A stretch of DNA of 64,000 bases from Halotia branconii CENA392. Lineage in GTDB: Bacteria; Cyanobacteriota; Cyanobacteriia; Cyanobacteriales; Nostocaceae. Position numbers and translations under genes: made by a program. Every line of letters starts with the position of its first letter. The stretch's first letter is position 1. The DNA lies in the NCBI RefSeq assembly GCF_029953635.1, contig NZ_CP124543.1, positions 599,455 to 663,454 on the forward strand, read 5' to 3'. Below the pieces are notes generated by a model. It was not told the DNA's origin. It was given only the letters and a program-made list of their open reading frames with translations, and ran no database searches. This document shows, one piece after another, positions 1-10,722 of the stretch.

Positions 1-1
1 A

Positions 2-3000
2 GATTTTCCAGAAGCCAACATTATTGAAAAAGGCAGACTTGGCCCTGGACAAATGATTGCGGTGGATTTAGTCAGCCATGAAGTGTTGAAGAACTGGGAG
101 ATTAAGCAGCGTATCGCTAGGCAACAACCTTATGGGGAATGGTTGCAAAAATATCGCCAAGAATTAAAGTCATTAATCATTGATCATTCTGCATTAGCCA
201 ATGGCAATGGTAATGGCAACGGCAAAGGACAATTGACTATTGATAGACAAAACTTACTCCGCCATCAAATTGCCTTTGGCTACACCACAGAAGATGTAGA
301 AATGGTCATTCAACCAATGGCCGCAGAAAGCAAAGAGCCGACTTTCTGTATGGGGGATGATATTCCTTTAGCTGTGCTGTCCCAAAAACCTCACCTGCTT
401 TATGATTATTTCAAACAGCGCTTTGCTCAAGTGACAAATCCAGCAATTGATCCCTTACGGGAAAAGCTGGTGATGTCCTTGAAAGTTGAACTAGGTGAAC
501 GAGGTAACTTATTAGAACCAAAGCCAGAATATGCTCGCAGGTTAAAGCTGGAATCACCAGTGTTGACAGAGGCAGAATTGGACGCGATTAAATTGTCAGG
601 TTTTGCAACAGCTGAGTTGTCAACTTTATTTGAAATTGCCAGCGGTCCAGAAGGATTAAAAGCAGCCGTACAGTCTTTGCAAGCACAAGCAGCAGAATCG
701 GTTAGGGCTGGAGCGAAAATTTTGATTTTGAGCGATTCTGATCGTCAAGGTTTTACACTCAGTACTGAACATACTTATATTCCTCCTTTGTTAGCGGTAG
801 GTGCTGTACATCACCACCTGATCCGTGAAGGTTTGCGAATGAAAGCATCCCTGATTGTCAACACTGCTCAATGCTGGAGTACCCATCATTTTGCTTGTCT
901 GATTGGCTATGGGGCTGGTGCAGTTTGTCCCTATATGGCTTTAGATACTGTACGTGATTGGTGGTTAGATCCTAAAACACAACAGTTTATGGAACGGGGT
1001 AAAATTGCCGCCTGTTCCCAAGAACAAGCCATAGGTAATTATCGCCAAGCTGTAGAGTCAGGTTTATTAAAAATTCTCTCCAAAATGGGAATTTCTCTAC
1101 TCTCCAGCTATCAAGCAGCACAAATATTTGAAGCTATTGGCATCGGTGGAGATTTATTAGAGCTGGGATTCCGTGGTACAGCTTCCCGCATCGGTGGTTT
1201 GAGTATTAGTGAACTAGCTGTGGAAGTGCTTTCCTTCCACAGTAAGGCTTTCCCGGAACTGACAACCCAGAAGTTAGAAAACTTGGGCTTTGTCCAGTAC
1301 CGACGTGGTGGCGAATATCACATGAACAGCCCAGAAATGGCGAAGGCGTTGCATAAAGCTGTGGATGCCAAAAACTATGATCACTACGAAGTTTATAAAC
1401 AATACCTGCAAGGTAGACCCATCACAGCATTGCGTGACTTGTTAGACTTTCAAAGCGATCGCTCACCAATTCCTGAAGAAGAGGTAGAGTCAGTAGTGGA
1501 AATTGTCCGGCGTTTCTGCACTGGCGGCATGTCTTTAGGCGCTTTATCGCGGGAAGCCCATGAAACATTAGCGATCGCGATGAACCGCATGGGTGGTAAA
1601 TCTAACTCTGGAGAAGGTGGTGAAGATGCAGTCCGTTACAAAGTCTTGGATGATGTAGACGAATCTGGTCACTCGCCCACTCTACCGCACTTAAAAGGAT
1701 TGCGGAATGGTGATACTGCTTCTAGCTTCATCAAGCAAGTCGCATCGGGGCGCTTTGGGGTAACGCCAGGATATTTGAGCAGTGCTAAACAAATTGAAAT
1801 CAAAATCGCTCAAGGTGCAAAACCTGGAGAAGGCGGACAACTGCCAGGGCCGAAAGTAAGTCAGTACATTGCAACGTTAAGACGCTCTAAGCCCGGTGTG
1901 ACGCTAATTTCACCACCACCCCACCATGATATTTATTCTATTGAAGATTTAGCACAGCTAATTTTTGATTTGCACCAAATTAATCCCAAGGCGCAGGTGT
2001 CAGTTAAGTTAGTTGCAGAAATCGGCATTGGCACAATCGCAGCGGGTGTGGCTAAGGCAAACGCCGACATCATCCAAATTTCTGGTCACGATGGAGGTAC
2101 AGGGGCATCACCACTAAGTTCGATTAAACACGCTGGTTCACCGTGGGAACTAGGGTTGAGTGAGGTGCATCGTGTTTTGATGCAAAATAGTCTGCGCGAT
2201 CGCGTGATTTTACGTGTAGATGGCGGTTTCAAAACTGGCTGGGATGTAATCATCGGTGCATTGATGGGCGGCGAAGAATTTGGCTTCGGTTCCATCGCCA
2301 TGATTGCCGAAGGATGTGTGATGGCGCGAGTTTGTCACCTGAATACCTGTCCTGTGGGCGTTGCTACCCAAAAAGCAGAACTACGTGAGCGCTTTAGTGG
2401 TACACCAGAACATGTTGTCAATTTCTTCTATTTCGTGGCGCAAGAGGTGCGTAGCCTTCTAGCTAAACTAGGCTACCGTTCTCTATCAGAAATTATTGGG
2501 CGTGCGGATTTATTGACAGCACGACAAGATGCCAAACTTACCAAAACGCAAGCGTTGAACCTCAATTGTTTGCTTCAGCTACCAGATACTAAAGAAAACC
2601 GTAGCTGGTTGATCCATGAAGAAGTTCATAGCAACGGTGTGGTTGTAGACGATCAATTGCTAGCTGATCTAGAAATTCAAGCTGCCATTAAAAATCAGTC
2701 TAGTGTTACTAAAAGACTACCAATAGTCAACACTGATAGAACAGTTGGTGCAAGATTAGCAGGTGCGATCGCTTCTCAGTATGGCGATAGCGGCTTTGAA
2801 GGACAAATTAATCTCAAATTTACAGGTAGCGTTGGTCAAAGTTTTGGTGCTTTCAACCTCCCAGGTATGACTCTTACCCTAGAAGGAGAAGCCAACGACT
2901 ATGTAGGTAAAGGAATGCACGGCGGCGAAATCATTATTAAACCTCCTGCCAATGCTACCTATAACCCTGCACAAAATGTCATAGTTGGCAATACCTGCCT

Positions 3001-3454
3001 CTATGGTGCTACAGGTGGTGTGTTGTTTGCCAATGGTTTAGCAGGAGAACGTTTCGCTGTGCGAAACTCTAAAGGCATAGCAGTCCTTGAAGGCGCTGGA
3101 GATCATTGTTGCGAGTATATGACTGGTGGGGTGATTGTTGTTCTTGGCAAAGTAGGACGTAACGTAGCAGCTGGCATGACTGGCGGACTGGCATATTTCT
3201 TAGATGAAGATAACTCATTCCCTGAGTTAGTTAACCCAGAAATTGTCAAAATCCAACGGGTAACTACAGAAGCAGGTGAAAAACAATTACAAGAGTTAAT
3301 CGAAACTCATGCAATACGTACAGGTTCACCAAAAGCGAAGATGATTCTGCAAAATTGGCAAGCATATTTGCCTAAGTTTTGGCAATTGGTTCCGCCTTCA
3401 GAAGCAAGTAGTGCAGAAGCAGATGCTAAACAAGAACAGCTAAGTACAGTTTAG
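2..3454 (+). CDS. gltS: Glutamate synthase, ferredoxin-dependent type, large subunit (5' truncated by window edge)
   Basis: Makes glutamate from glutamine and 2-oxoglutarate in ammonium assimilation. The frame is open from base 2, so the first ATG at 53 is internal. About 1150 residues remain of a family length near 1550; the N-terminal glutamine amidotransferase domain lies outside the window. Counting from the ATG at 53, the FMN-binding synthase domain includes [11 protein letters not shown] near residue 515. The 3Fe-4S ligands are C755, C761 and C766 in [12 protein letters not shown]. The C-terminal GXGXG-type beta-helix domain follows from about residue 900. A Gly-Asn run ([10 protein letters not shown]) lies near residue 50. 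No gltD-type small subunit follows, which with the general sequence favours the ferredoxin enzyme; NAD(P)H-dependent GltB is the alternative. The gene stands alone and ends at a strong hairpin. Confidence 0.93.
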   Translation, partial: DFPEANIIEKGRLGPGQMIAVDLVSHEVLKNWEIKQRIARQQPYGEWLQKYRQELKSLIIDHSALANGNGNGNGKGQLTIDRQNLLRHQIAFGYTTEDVEMVIQPMAAESKEPTFCMGDDIPLAVLSQKPHLLYDYFKQRFAQVTNPAIDPLREKLVMSLKVELGERGNLLEPKPEYARRLKLESPVLTEAELDAIKLSGFATAELSTLFEIASGPEGLKAAVQSLQAQAAESVRAGAKILILSDSDRQGFTLSTEHTYIPPLLAVGAVHHHLIREGLRMKASLIVNTAQCWSTHHFACLIGYGAGAVCPYMALDTVRDWWLDPKTQQFMERGKIAACSQEQAIGNYRQAVESGLLKILSKMGISLLSSYQAAQIFEAIGIGGDLLELGFRGTASRIGGLSISELAVEVLSFHSKAFPELTTQKLENLGFVQYRRGGEYHMNSPEMAKALHKAVDAKNYDHYEVYKQYLQGRPITALRDLLDFQSDRSPIPEEEVESVVEIVRRFCTGGMSLGALSREAHETLAIAMNRMGGKSNSGEGGEDAVRYKVLDDVDESGHSPTLPHLKGLRNGDTASSFIKQVASGRFGVTPGYLSSAKQIEIKIAQGAKPGEGGQLPGPKVSQYIATLRRSKPGVTLISPPPHHDIYSIEDLAQLIFDLHQINPKAQVSVKLVAEIGIGTIAAGVAKANADIIQISGHDGGTGASPLSSIKHAGSPWELGLSEVHRVLMQNSLRDRVILRVDGGFKTGWDVIIGALMGGEEFGFGSIAMIAEGCVMARVCHLNTCPVGVATQKAELRERFSGTPEHVVNFFYFVAQEVRSLLAKLGYRSLSEIIGRADLLTARQDAKLTKTQALNLNCLLQLPDTKENRSWLIHEEVHSNGVVVDDQLLADLEIQAAIKNQSSVTKRLPIVNTDRTVGARLAGAIASQYGDSGFEGQINLKFTGSVGQSFGAFNLPGMTLTLEGEANDYVGKGMHGGEIIIKPPANATYNPAQNVIVGNTCLYGATGGVLFANGLAGERFAVRNSKGIAVLEGAGDHCCEYMTGGVIVVLGKVGRNVAAGMTGGLAYFLDEDNSFPELVNPEIVKIQRVTTEAGEKQLQELIETHAIRTGSPKAKMILQNWQAYLPKFWQLVPPSEASSAEADAKQEQLSTV

Positions 3455-3472
3455 TCATACTAAATTGATATT

Positions 3473-3528
3473 AAGAAAGCTACAGATTTAATTTAGTTCC
3501 CACGCTTAAATCTGTAGCTTTCTTTTTC
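3473..3528 (+). terminator. Rho-independent terminator of glutamate synthase
   Basis: A perfect 18-bp inverted repeat (3473-3490 with 3507-3524) with a 16-base loop, followed by T residues. It starts 19 bases after the stop codon. The T-run suits plus-strand transcription; the A-rich left arm may let it also work for the converging minus-strand genes. Confidence 0.9.
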
Positions 3529-3537
3529 CATTAAAAT

Positions 3538-4166
<629 letters not shown>

Positions 4167-4233
4167 TTAATTTTATTTTAGGATGTGTGGTGCTGCGATC
4201 GCTCTTTTAGCTAGCGTTACGATAACTTTAAGA

Positions 4234-4581
4234 TTATGTCAACTGAAAAGCTTGGCTCATCACTGTATTTAGCTGCTGAAGTTGACTTATTGCTAATTTA
4301 CCTATACGTCTGGTAATTAATCTCTGCTCAACTGTAACAATTCGAGTCACTCTTACCTTAGAAATTACTCGTAATCCAGTAGTAGCAAAATCTGAATCTG
4401 AAGTATCCAAAATAAATTCTTCTGGAGCTATCTTAGTGACATTTTGAGATGAAATGAAACATAGAGTAACATCATTACCATTTCCATCTACCCATAAAAC
4501 TAAACCAGGGCGTAATTTAGTTTCTCTCAAGTCCGTAAAAGGGAATGGAACTAAGACAATATCTCCCTTTTGCAAAGACAT
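4234..4581 (-). CDS. PemK/MazF-like endoribonuclease toxin
   Basis: A 115-residue protein. The N-terminal GDIVLVPFPFTDLRETKLRPGLVL is the characteristic beta-barrel start of the PemK/MazF family, ribosome-independent mRNA interferases. It is followed by a CFISSQ strand, and length is normal for the family. Its start codon shares one base with the stop of the preceding small gene (TAATG at 4579-4583 read on the minus strand), so the two are translationally coupled. Family membership is secure; cleavage specificity cannot be read from the sequence. Confidence 0.88.
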   Translation of the reverse strand: MSLQKGDIVLVPFPFTDLRETKLRPGLVLWVDGNGNDVTLCFISSQNVTKIAPEEFILDTSDSDFATTGLRVISKVRVTRIVTVEQRLITRRIGKLAISQLQQLNTVMSQAFQLT

Positions 4582-4787
4582 TAGATAGGTTCCCCATCAT
4601 CCAAAGTGTATATGTCTGGTTCTTCATTAAGAAATTCAAAAGCTCCGCCAGCTTGAGCAAGGTGCATTAAGTCACTGGTTAAAGGCTGCGATGAATCAAA
4701 AAATAGTTTTTCTTCTAAGAGTATGCGCTCTTCATCAGAGAGAGATAGGATTATTTGCAATAACGATTCAACAAGTTTAGTATTCAT
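4581..4787 (-). CDS. Small antitoxin-like protein partnered with PemK/MazF
   Basis: A 68-residue protein directly upstream of, and coupled by one base to, the PemK/MazF gene. The N-terminal half looks helical (LVESLLQIILSLSDEERILLEEKLF) and the C-terminal half is acidic (FEFLNEEPDIYTLDDGEPI), as in antitoxins whose disordered tail wraps the toxin. It does not look like MazE/AbrB or ribbon-helix-helix. The helical LS.EER.LLEEKLF pattern resembles small cyanobacterial antitoxins of unassigned fold. The antitoxin role is inferred from position and composition. Confidence 0.65.
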   Translation of the reverse strand: MNTKLVESLLQIILSLSDEERILLEEKLFFDSSQPLTSDLMHLAQAGGAFEFLNEEPDIYTLDDGEPI

Positions 4788-4809
4788 ATTTAATAAATTT
4801 TAAATTCTG

Positions 4810-5298
4810 TTATAGTTCAAAATCATTATATTCACGCAATTTATTTAGCATTAAAATAGACTTTTGAGTCAGTTCTATTTCTTCTTTTGTTGCTTTTATA
4901 GGGATTCCATTGAGGAAATAGCTGTACTTACGCAGAACTTCTTCTTTCCATATTAAATACTCTTTAGCTTTTTTAGAACGCAGAGGATAAAGTTCAAATA
5001 AGGGAACAACTATCTCTACTAATTGTTTATTGTTACTCACTTGATAATAAGTTACTGGCTTTCCTTTCTGTGTTGCGTAAGGACGAGTAACATAACCTAT
5101 ATGTAGAGTATTTTGAATGAAATTCAGAACTTATTGATCATCACTTCTTTGACCAATTCTTATTCTCGGAGACCATAATCCATTCGGGCATTTATTAACT
5201 ATCAAAGAACCTTCACCATCAAAGAAACCACTGAACCAAGACCCAAATTTTTCATCAATATGTAACCGATTAGGAACTTGTAAATTATTTGTTGGCAT
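4810..5298 (-). pseudogene. LAGLIDADG homing endonuclease gene with one in-frame TAA
   Basis: Read from the ATG at 5298 the frame gives MPTNNLQVPNRL and, near residues 21-32, WFSGFFDGEGSL, a LAGLIDADG helix with its catalytic acid. A TAA follows at 5131-5133 (codon 56). The same frame continues open with VLNFIQNTLHIGYVTRP, YATQKGKPVTYYQ, and LVEIVVPLFELYPLRSKKA to a stop at 4810; this second half is the typical C-terminal part of single-motif LAGLIDADG enzymes (PL.SKKA). Restoring one codon would give about 162 residues, a normal size. An open frame of 76 codons starting at the GTG at 5040 is only its tail. No intron or intein context is visible. The single change points to recent inactivation, a sequencing error, or readthrough. 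Confidence 0.82.
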
Positions 5299-5606
5299 TT
5301 TTCTACTAAGTAAATAAAGCTAATTGTACCATTTTGCACTACATAAGTACTACTTTACAGACAAGCTTCTTGTATATACTCGAAAAGTAGAAAACTAGCT
5401 TTTACAAAACAAATAAATTTCTTCTTAGCATCTTAGCGCGGCAGTCGCTACAAGTCGAGGAACCCGCCCAACGCGCTGCCTTGCCTTTGCGTGAGATTAA
5501 AGAAAGTTTTTTTGACTTGTACTATTCAACGTTAATAATTACACAAAAAAATCCCCTACCTTGCGGCAGGGGATTTTATCACTTACCTACAAAACTAGCA
5601 GCCAGA
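5299..5606. other. Intergenic stretch with repeat debris before the psaB terminator
   Basis: About 300 bases without a gene. From about 5437 to 5485 it holds a GC-rich dispersed-repeat fragment (GGCAGTCGCTACAAGTCG, then GCGCTGCC, with complementary ends), of the same kind seen near 12.75 and 41.8 kb. The rest is AT-rich and unremarkable apart from the psaB terminator. Confidence 0.6.
5545..5577 (-). terminator. Terminator of the psaA-psaB operon
   Basis: On the minus strand AAAATCCCCTGCC, a GCAA loop, then GGTAGGGGATTTTTTT, giving a GC-rich stem with a run of T. It lies 30 bases beyond the psaB stop codon. Confidence 0.9.
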
Positions 5607-7838
5607 TTAACCGAACTTACCAGCCGTAGAGGCAATCAAGAACGCTGCGTAGGTAAGGACATAGCCAACAGTGAAGTGAGCTAGACCAACCAAACGACCT
5701 TGAACGATAGACATGGCAACGGGCTTATCTTTCCAGCGAACCAAGTTAGCTAGAGGAGTACGCTCGTGCGCCCAAACAAGAGTTTCAATCAACTCTTGCC
5801 AGTAACCTCTCCAAGAGATCAGGAACATGAAGCCTGTAGCCCAAACTAAGTGTCCGAATAGGAACATCCAAGCCCAGACAGACAGGTTATTCACACCGTA
5901 GGGATTGTATCCGTTAATTAACTGAGCAGAGTTAGCCCAGAGATAATCACGGAACCAACCCATGAGATACGTAGAGTTTTCGTTGAACTGAGCAACGTTA
6001 CCCTGCCAGACACCTAGATGCTTCCAATGCCAGTAGAAAGTTACCCAACCAATGGTATTAAGCATCCAGAACATAGCGAGGTAGAAAGAGTCCCAAGCGG
6101 AGATATCGCAAGTACCGCCACGACCAGGGCCGTCGCAAGGGAAGGCATAGCCGAAGTCCTTTTTGTCGGGCATCAGCTTAGAACCACGGGCATCCAAAGC
6201 ACCTTTAACAAGTACTAAGGTGGTGGTGTGAATAGCCAAAGCGAATGCGTGGTGTACCAGGAAGTCACCAGGGCCAATTGTTAAGAACAGAGAGTTGGTG
6301 CTGTTGTTGATGGCATCCAACCAACCACCTAACCAAACGTTACCGTAGTTAGGATAGGCTGTATAAGCAACGCTATCGGGGTTAGACAGTAGGGTGTTTA
6401 AACCGTACAGTACTTTACCGTGAGAAGCTTGAATGAACTGAGCAAACACAGGCTCAATCAAGATTTGCTTTTCAGGTGTACCGAAAGCAACTACTACGTC
6501 GTTGTGTACGTACAAGCCTAAAGTATGGAAACCTAAGAAGAGCGATACCCAACTGAGGTGAGAAATAATCGCTTCTTTGTGCTTCAATACGCGGTCAAGT
6601 ACGTTGCCCTTGTTTTGTTCGGGGTCGTAGTCACGTACCCAGAAGATGGCAGCGTGGGCGAAAGCACCAACCATCAAGAAGCCAGCAATATACTGGTGGT
6701 GGGTGTACAGCGATGCCTGAGTCGTGTAATCCTTCGCAATAAATGCGTAGGGAGGCAAAGAGTACATGTGCTGCGCCACTAAAGAAGTGATAGTTCCTAA
6801 TGCCGCTAAAGCTAGGGACAATTGGAAGTGCAGCGAGTTGTTAATGGTGTCGTAAAGACCTTGGTGAGGCAGGTTAAATTGACCTTCACTCTTGCTACCG
6901 GGTACTAAACCAGATTTGGAGTTCAGCATTTCTTTGATGCTGTGACCAATTCCAAAGTTAGTGCGGTACATGTGACCGGCAACAATGAAAAGCACTGCGA
7001 TCGCCAAGTGGTGGTGAGCCATATCAGTCAGCCACAGAGACTCTGTCTGAGGATGGAAACCACCCAAGAAAGTCAGAATCGCTGTACCTGCACCTTCAGA
7101 TGTGCTGAATACATGACCAGCTGTATCCGGGTTTTGAGCGTAAACACCCCAGTTACCTGTAAAGAAAGGTGTTAAGCCTGCTGGGTGGGGCGCAGTGGTT
7201 AAGAAGTTATCCCAACCTACGTGCTGTCCGCGGGATTCGGGGATAGCAACGTGAATCAAGTGACCAGCCCAAGCCAAAGAACTAACACCAAACAAACCAG
7301 CCAAGTGGTGGTTGAGGCGGGGTTCAGCACTCTTGAACCAAGAGAGGCTAGGACGGAACTTGGGTTGCAAGTGCAACCAACCAGCAAACAAGAACAGTGC
7401 TGCCAACAATAGCAGGAACACTGAACCTGTATACAGTTCACCGTTCGTCCGCATACCAATGGTGTACCACCAGTGGTAAACACCAGAATAAGCAATGTTT
7501 ACAGGATTACTAGCGCCAGCTTGGGTAAAAGCTTCAACAGCAGGTTTACCGAAGTGGGGGTCCCAAATCGCATGGGCGATGGGACGGACGTGAAGGGGAT
7601 CTTTGATCCACAGTTCAAAGTTACCTTGCCAGGCTACATGAAACAGGAGGCTGGAAGCCCACAGGAAAATGATTGCCAAGTGACCGAAGTGAGTGGCGAA
7701 AATCTTTTGGTAAAGATTTTCTTCAGTCATGCCATCGTGGCTTTCAAAGTCGTTGCCTGTGGCGATCCCATACCATATCCGACGAGTAGTCGGGTCCTGT
7801 GCGAGATCCTGGCTAAATTTGGGAAATTTTGTTGCCAT
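5607..7838 (-). CDS. psaB: Photosystem I P700 apoprotein A2
   Basis: A 743-residue integral thylakoid membrane protein. With PsaA it forms the photosystem I core that binds the P700 chlorophyll pair, the electron-transfer cofactors and the FX 4Fe-4S cluster. The N-terminus [20 protein letters not shown] is characteristic. The FX motif [11 protein letters not shown] puts cluster ligands at about C568 and C577. Many His-containing helices ([19 protein letters not shown]) bind chlorophyll. The length is the usual one. It is the second gene of the psaA-psaB operon, 104 bases after psaA, and is followed directly by a terminator. Confidence 0.99.
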   Translation of the reverse strand: MATKFPKFSQDLAQDPTTRRIWYGIATGNDFESHDGMTEENLYQKIFATHFGHLAIIFLWASSLLFHVAWQGNFELWIKDPLHVRPIAHAIWDPHFGKPAVEAFTQAGASNPVNIAYSGVYHWWYTIGMRTNGELYTGSVFLLLLAALFLFAGWLHLQPKFRPSLSWFKSAEPRLNHHLAGLFGVSSLAWAGHLIHVAIPESRGQHVGWDNFLTTAPHPAGLTPFFTGNWGVYAQNPDTAGHVFSTSEGAGTAILTFLGGFHPQTESLWLTDMAHHHLAIAVLFIVAGHMYRTNFGIGHSIKEMLNSKSGLVPGSKSEGQFNLPHQGLYDTINNSLHFQLSLALAALGTITSLVAQHMYSLPPYAFIAKDYTTQASLYTHHQYIAGFLMVGAFAHAAIFWVRDYDPEQNKGNVLDRVLKHKEAIISHLSWVSLFLGFHTLGLYVHNDVVVAFGTPEKQILIEPVFAQFIQASHGKVLYGLNTLLSNPDSVAYTAYPNYGNVWLGGWLDAINNSTNSLFLTIGPGDFLVHHAFALAIHTTTLVLVKGALDARGSKLMPDKKDFGYAFPCDGPGRGGTCDISAWDSFYLAMFWMLNTIGWVTFYWHWKHLGVWQGNVAQFNENSTYLMGWFRDYLWANSAQLINGYNPYGVNNLSVWAWMFLFGHLVWATGFMFLISWRGYWQELIETLVWAHERTPLANLVRWKDKPVAMSIVQGRLVGLAHFTVGYVLTYAAFLIASTAGKFG

Positions 7839-7883
7839 AGGTTTGATAAATCCTCTGACCTTTAGCCATCAGGTATCAGTTCT

Positions 7884-7931
7884 ATTTTGGATTCGGGATT
7901 TTGGATCTAACTAAAATCCCAAATCCAAAAT
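7884..7931 (-). other. Long imperfect hairpin between psaA and psaB
   Basis: Arms 7884-7893 with 7922-7931 and 7895-7902 with 7913-7920 pair perfectly; one mismatch (7894/7921) lies between them and the loop is about ten bases. It sits 46 bases upstream of the psaB start. It lacks a terminal T-run in the operon direction, so it may be a processing or stability element, or an inserted dispersed repeat, rather than a terminator. Confidence 0.7.
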
Positions 7932-7942
7932 TTTGCTGATTG

Positions 7943-10201
7943 CTACCCTACTGAAAGGATGTGTGCGTGGAAGAATGCCCAGGTAGTAGCAATTCCTCCG
8001 AGGAGGTAGTGAGCTACACCTACCGCCCGACCCTGAATGATGCTCAGAGCGCGAGGCTGAATTGCTGGTGCTACTTTCAGTTTATTATGTGCCCAAACAA
8101 TGGACTCAATAAGTTCTTGCCAGTAGCCGCGACCACTAAACAAGAACATTAAGCTGAATGCCCAGACAAAGTGAGCGCCTAAGAACATTAGTCCATAGGC
8201 AGATAGCGCGCTGCCATAGGAGTTGATTACTTGTGAAGCTTGCGCCCACAAGAAGTCACGCAACCAGCCGTTGATAGTGATGGCACTTTGGGCAAAGTTA
8301 CCACCAGTAATGTGAGATACATTACCAGCTGCGTCTACGGTTCCCCAAACATCTGATTGCATTTTCCAACTGAAGTGGAAAATTACAATCGATATGGAGT
8401 TGTACATCCAGAACAATCCGAGGAATACATGATCCCAACCAGATACTTGACAAGTACCGCCACGACCAGGACCGTCGCAAGGAAAGCGGAAGCCTAGATT
8501 TGCTTTGTCTGGAATCAGACGAGAGCTGCGGGCAAACAAGACACCTTTGAGCAGGATCAAAACGGTGACGTGAATGGTGAAGGCGTGGATGTGGTGGATT
8601 AAGAAATCCGCTGTACCCAAAGCAATGGGCATCATTGCCACTTTACCGCCTACAGCCAAAATACCGCCGCCGAAAGCATAGCTAACTGGCTCTAAGGCAT
8701 TGGGAGCAGTGCCGCCAGGAGCTAGGGTATGCAAGTTTTGCACCCACTGAGCAAATACTGGTTGCAACTGAATTGCTGTATCGGAGAACATGTCTTGGGG
8801 ACGACCCAAGGCACGCATTGTGTCGTTGTGGATGTACAGTCCGAAGCTATGGAAGCCGAGGAAAATACACACCCAATTGAGGTGAGAGATGATAGCATCC
8901 CGGTGACGAATCACCCGATCCAATACGTTGTTTTGATTAACAACTGGATCGTAATCCCGAACCATGAAGATGGCAGCGTGAGCAGCCCCACCAACGATCA
9001 GGAAACCACCGATCCACATGTGGTGAGTGAAGATACACAGCTGCGTAGCGTAATCCGTTGCCAAGTATGGATAAGGGGGCATCGCGTACATGTGATGCGC
9101 GATGATGATTGTCAAGGAACCCAAGAAGGCAAGGTTAGTTGCCAACTGAGCGTGCCAGGATGTGGTCATGTTTTCATAAAGACCCTTGTGACCTTCCCCG
9201 GTAAAGGGACCTTTGTGGTTTTCTAGGATCTCTTTGATGCTATGACCGATACCCCAGTTGGTACGGTACATGTGACCAGCAATGATAAACAGTACCGCGA
9301 TCGCTAGGTGGTGATGAGAAATATCTGTCATCCACAAGCCACCTGTGACTGGGTTTAGACCGCCCTTGAAGGTGAGGAAGTCAGCGTACTGACCCCAGTT
9401 CAAGGTGAAGAAAGGTGTTAAACCAGCAGCAAAACCGGGATACAGCTCCGTTAACAAGTCTTTGTTCAGGATAAACTCTTGGGGCAAGGGTATGTCTTTA
9501 AGAGCAACTCCTGCATCCAACAGCTTGTTAGTTGGTGCGGACACATGAATCAAGTGTCCAGCCCAGCCCAAGGAACCACAACCCAACAGCACTTGTAAGT
9601 GGTGATTTAGCATCGACTCCACGTTCTGGAACCATTCCAGTTTAGGAGCGCGCTTGTGGTAGTGGAACCAACCCGCAAATAGGAACAAAGCTGCTAGTAC
9701 CAAACCGCCAATAGCGGTGCAGTACAGCTGGAATGAGTTGGTAATACCCCAGCCACGCCATACTTGAAACAAACCAGAGGTGATTTGAATGCCGTGGAAA
9801 CCACCGCCAACATCACCATTTAAAATGTCTTGACCAACAATAGGCCAAACAACCTGAGCGCTGGGTCGAACGTTCAAGGGATCGGTCAACCAGGCTTCGT
9901 AGTTAGAAAACTTAGCGCCATGAAAAATCATCCCGCTCAACCAGATAGTCACTATAGCCAAGTGACCAAAGTGGGCTGCAAATATCTTGCGGGAGATGTC
10001 TTCTAAATCGCTTGTATGTGTATCAAAATCGTGGGCGAGTGCGTGCAGGTTCCAAATCCAGGTGGTGGTTTTGGGACCTCTAGCTAAAGTTCTGTCAAAA
10101 TGCCCCGGTTGTGACCATTTCTCAAGGGAAGTGGGAACCGGATCATTATCGACAATTACTCTGGCCTTTTTCTCCTCTCGCTCCGGAGGACTGATTGTCA
10201 T
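7943..10201 (-). CDS. psaA: Photosystem I P700 apoprotein A1
   Basis: A 752-residue integral thylakoid protein, partner of PsaB in the photosystem I heterodimer. The N-terminus [20 protein letters not shown] is typical. The FX cluster motif [11 protein letters not shown] gives ligands at about C575 and C584. Multiple membrane helices carry chlorophyll-binding His residues ([20 protein letters not shown]). The full family length is present. The ATG is preceded by a strong ribosome-binding site (GAGAGGAGG, six bases before the start). It is the first gene of the psaA-psaB operon, with a leader of over 100 bases that probably carries light-responsive control. Confidence 0.99.
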   Translation of the reverse strand: MTISPPEREEKKARVIVDNDPVPTSLEKWSQPGHFDRTLARGPKTTTWIWNLHALAHDFDTHTSDLEDISRKIFAAHFGHLAIVTIWLSGMIFHGAKFSNYEAWLTDPLNVRPSAQVVWPIVGQDILNGDVGGGFHGIQITSGLFQVWRGWGITNSFQLYCTAIGGLVLAALFLFAGWFHYHKRAPKLEWFQNVESMLNHHLQVLLGCGSLGWAGHLIHVSAPTNKLLDAGVALKDIPLPQEFILNKDLLTELYPGFAAGLTPFFTLNWGQYADFLTFKGGLNPVTGGLWMTDISHHHLAIAVLFIIAGHMYRTNWGIGHSIKEILENHKGPFTGEGHKGLYENMTTSWHAQLATNLAFLGSLTIIIAHHMYAMPPYPYLATDYATQLCIFTHHMWIGGFLIVGGAAHAAIFMVRDYDPVVNQNNVLDRVIRHRDAIISHLNWVCIFLGFHSFGLYIHNDTMRALGRPQDMFSDTAIQLQPVFAQWVQNLHTLAPGGTAPNALEPVSYAFGGGILAVGGKVAMMPIALGTADFLIHHIHAFTIHVTVLILLKGVLFARSSRLIPDKANLGFRFPCDGPGRGGTCQVSGWDHVFLGLFWMYNSISIVIFHFSWKMQSDVWGTVDAAGNVSHITGGNFAQSAITINGWLRDFLWAQASQVINSYGSALSAYGLMFLGAHFVWAFSLMFLFSGRGYWQELIESIVWAHNKLKVAPAIQPRALSIIQGRAVGVAHYLLGGIATTWAFFHAHILSVG

Positions 10202-10722
10202 TCGACCTCCTCTCTATGATCAGGAATGAGGAATCATGAATACCACAAGGTGAACTTTAGCCGCTTTTTCCAGAAAAATTCTGGAGCAGCGATTAAGACC
10301 CTACATGGAGAGTTGTTTCTCGTTGAATTATAGAGTCTTAACTTGTACATTGTTAGACACATTTTAACAATAATTCAAAATCCCTGAAATTATTATCTGT
10401 TCTGCTTTCTAACTTTAAACTCCTGTACAAAAAGTCAATAGTTTATCCATATAATTTACAAAGAATAACAATTCGTAAAATTTATAGTTTAAATTCGATG
10501 CACCAATAGTTTTAGTTTTTGTTACCCTTACCCATCCAATATTTTGATGTTTACTAAAATAATTGTTGGTAAGAATTGTAAAAAGGATTACTATTTCCGC
10601 AATAACTCTGATATACAACCACCAAAAGCTAGAAGATCTCACCTTTTGGTCTATGGTGTCCGATAGACGGTTTAAGCAAAAATAATCTGTCAGTTGTTGA
10701 AGACTATAACTGGGTGTAAGGC
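10202..10722. other. Divergent intergenic region: psaA leader and promoter, upstream region of the lipoprotein gene
   Basis: About 520 bases between psaA (minus) and the lipoprotein gene (plus). The psaA half holds the ribosome-binding site, a small hairpin at 10269-10283 (CCAGAAAAATTCTGG) and a possible -10 box near 10327-10332. The other half is AT-rich. No convincing gene is present. Confidence 0.6.
10327..10332 (-). promoter_or_regulatory. psaA: Candidate -10 box of psaA-psaB
   Basis: Read on the minus strand this is TATAAT, about 125 bases upstream of the psaA start codon. No good -35 hexamer is visible, as is common for cyanobacterial light-regulated promoters. It is a motif match only. 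Confidence 0.35.

Noticed and set aside
5040..5040. Start of a separate 76-residue protein at GTG 5040
   Set aside because: The upstream sequence continues the same LAGLIDADG protein in frame across a single stop, so this is the tail of a broken gene.
8729..9226. A 165-codon plus-strand frame opposite psaA, and several shorter ones opposite psaB
   Set aside because: They are antisense to highly conserved photosystem I genes, whose codon pattern explains the open frames.
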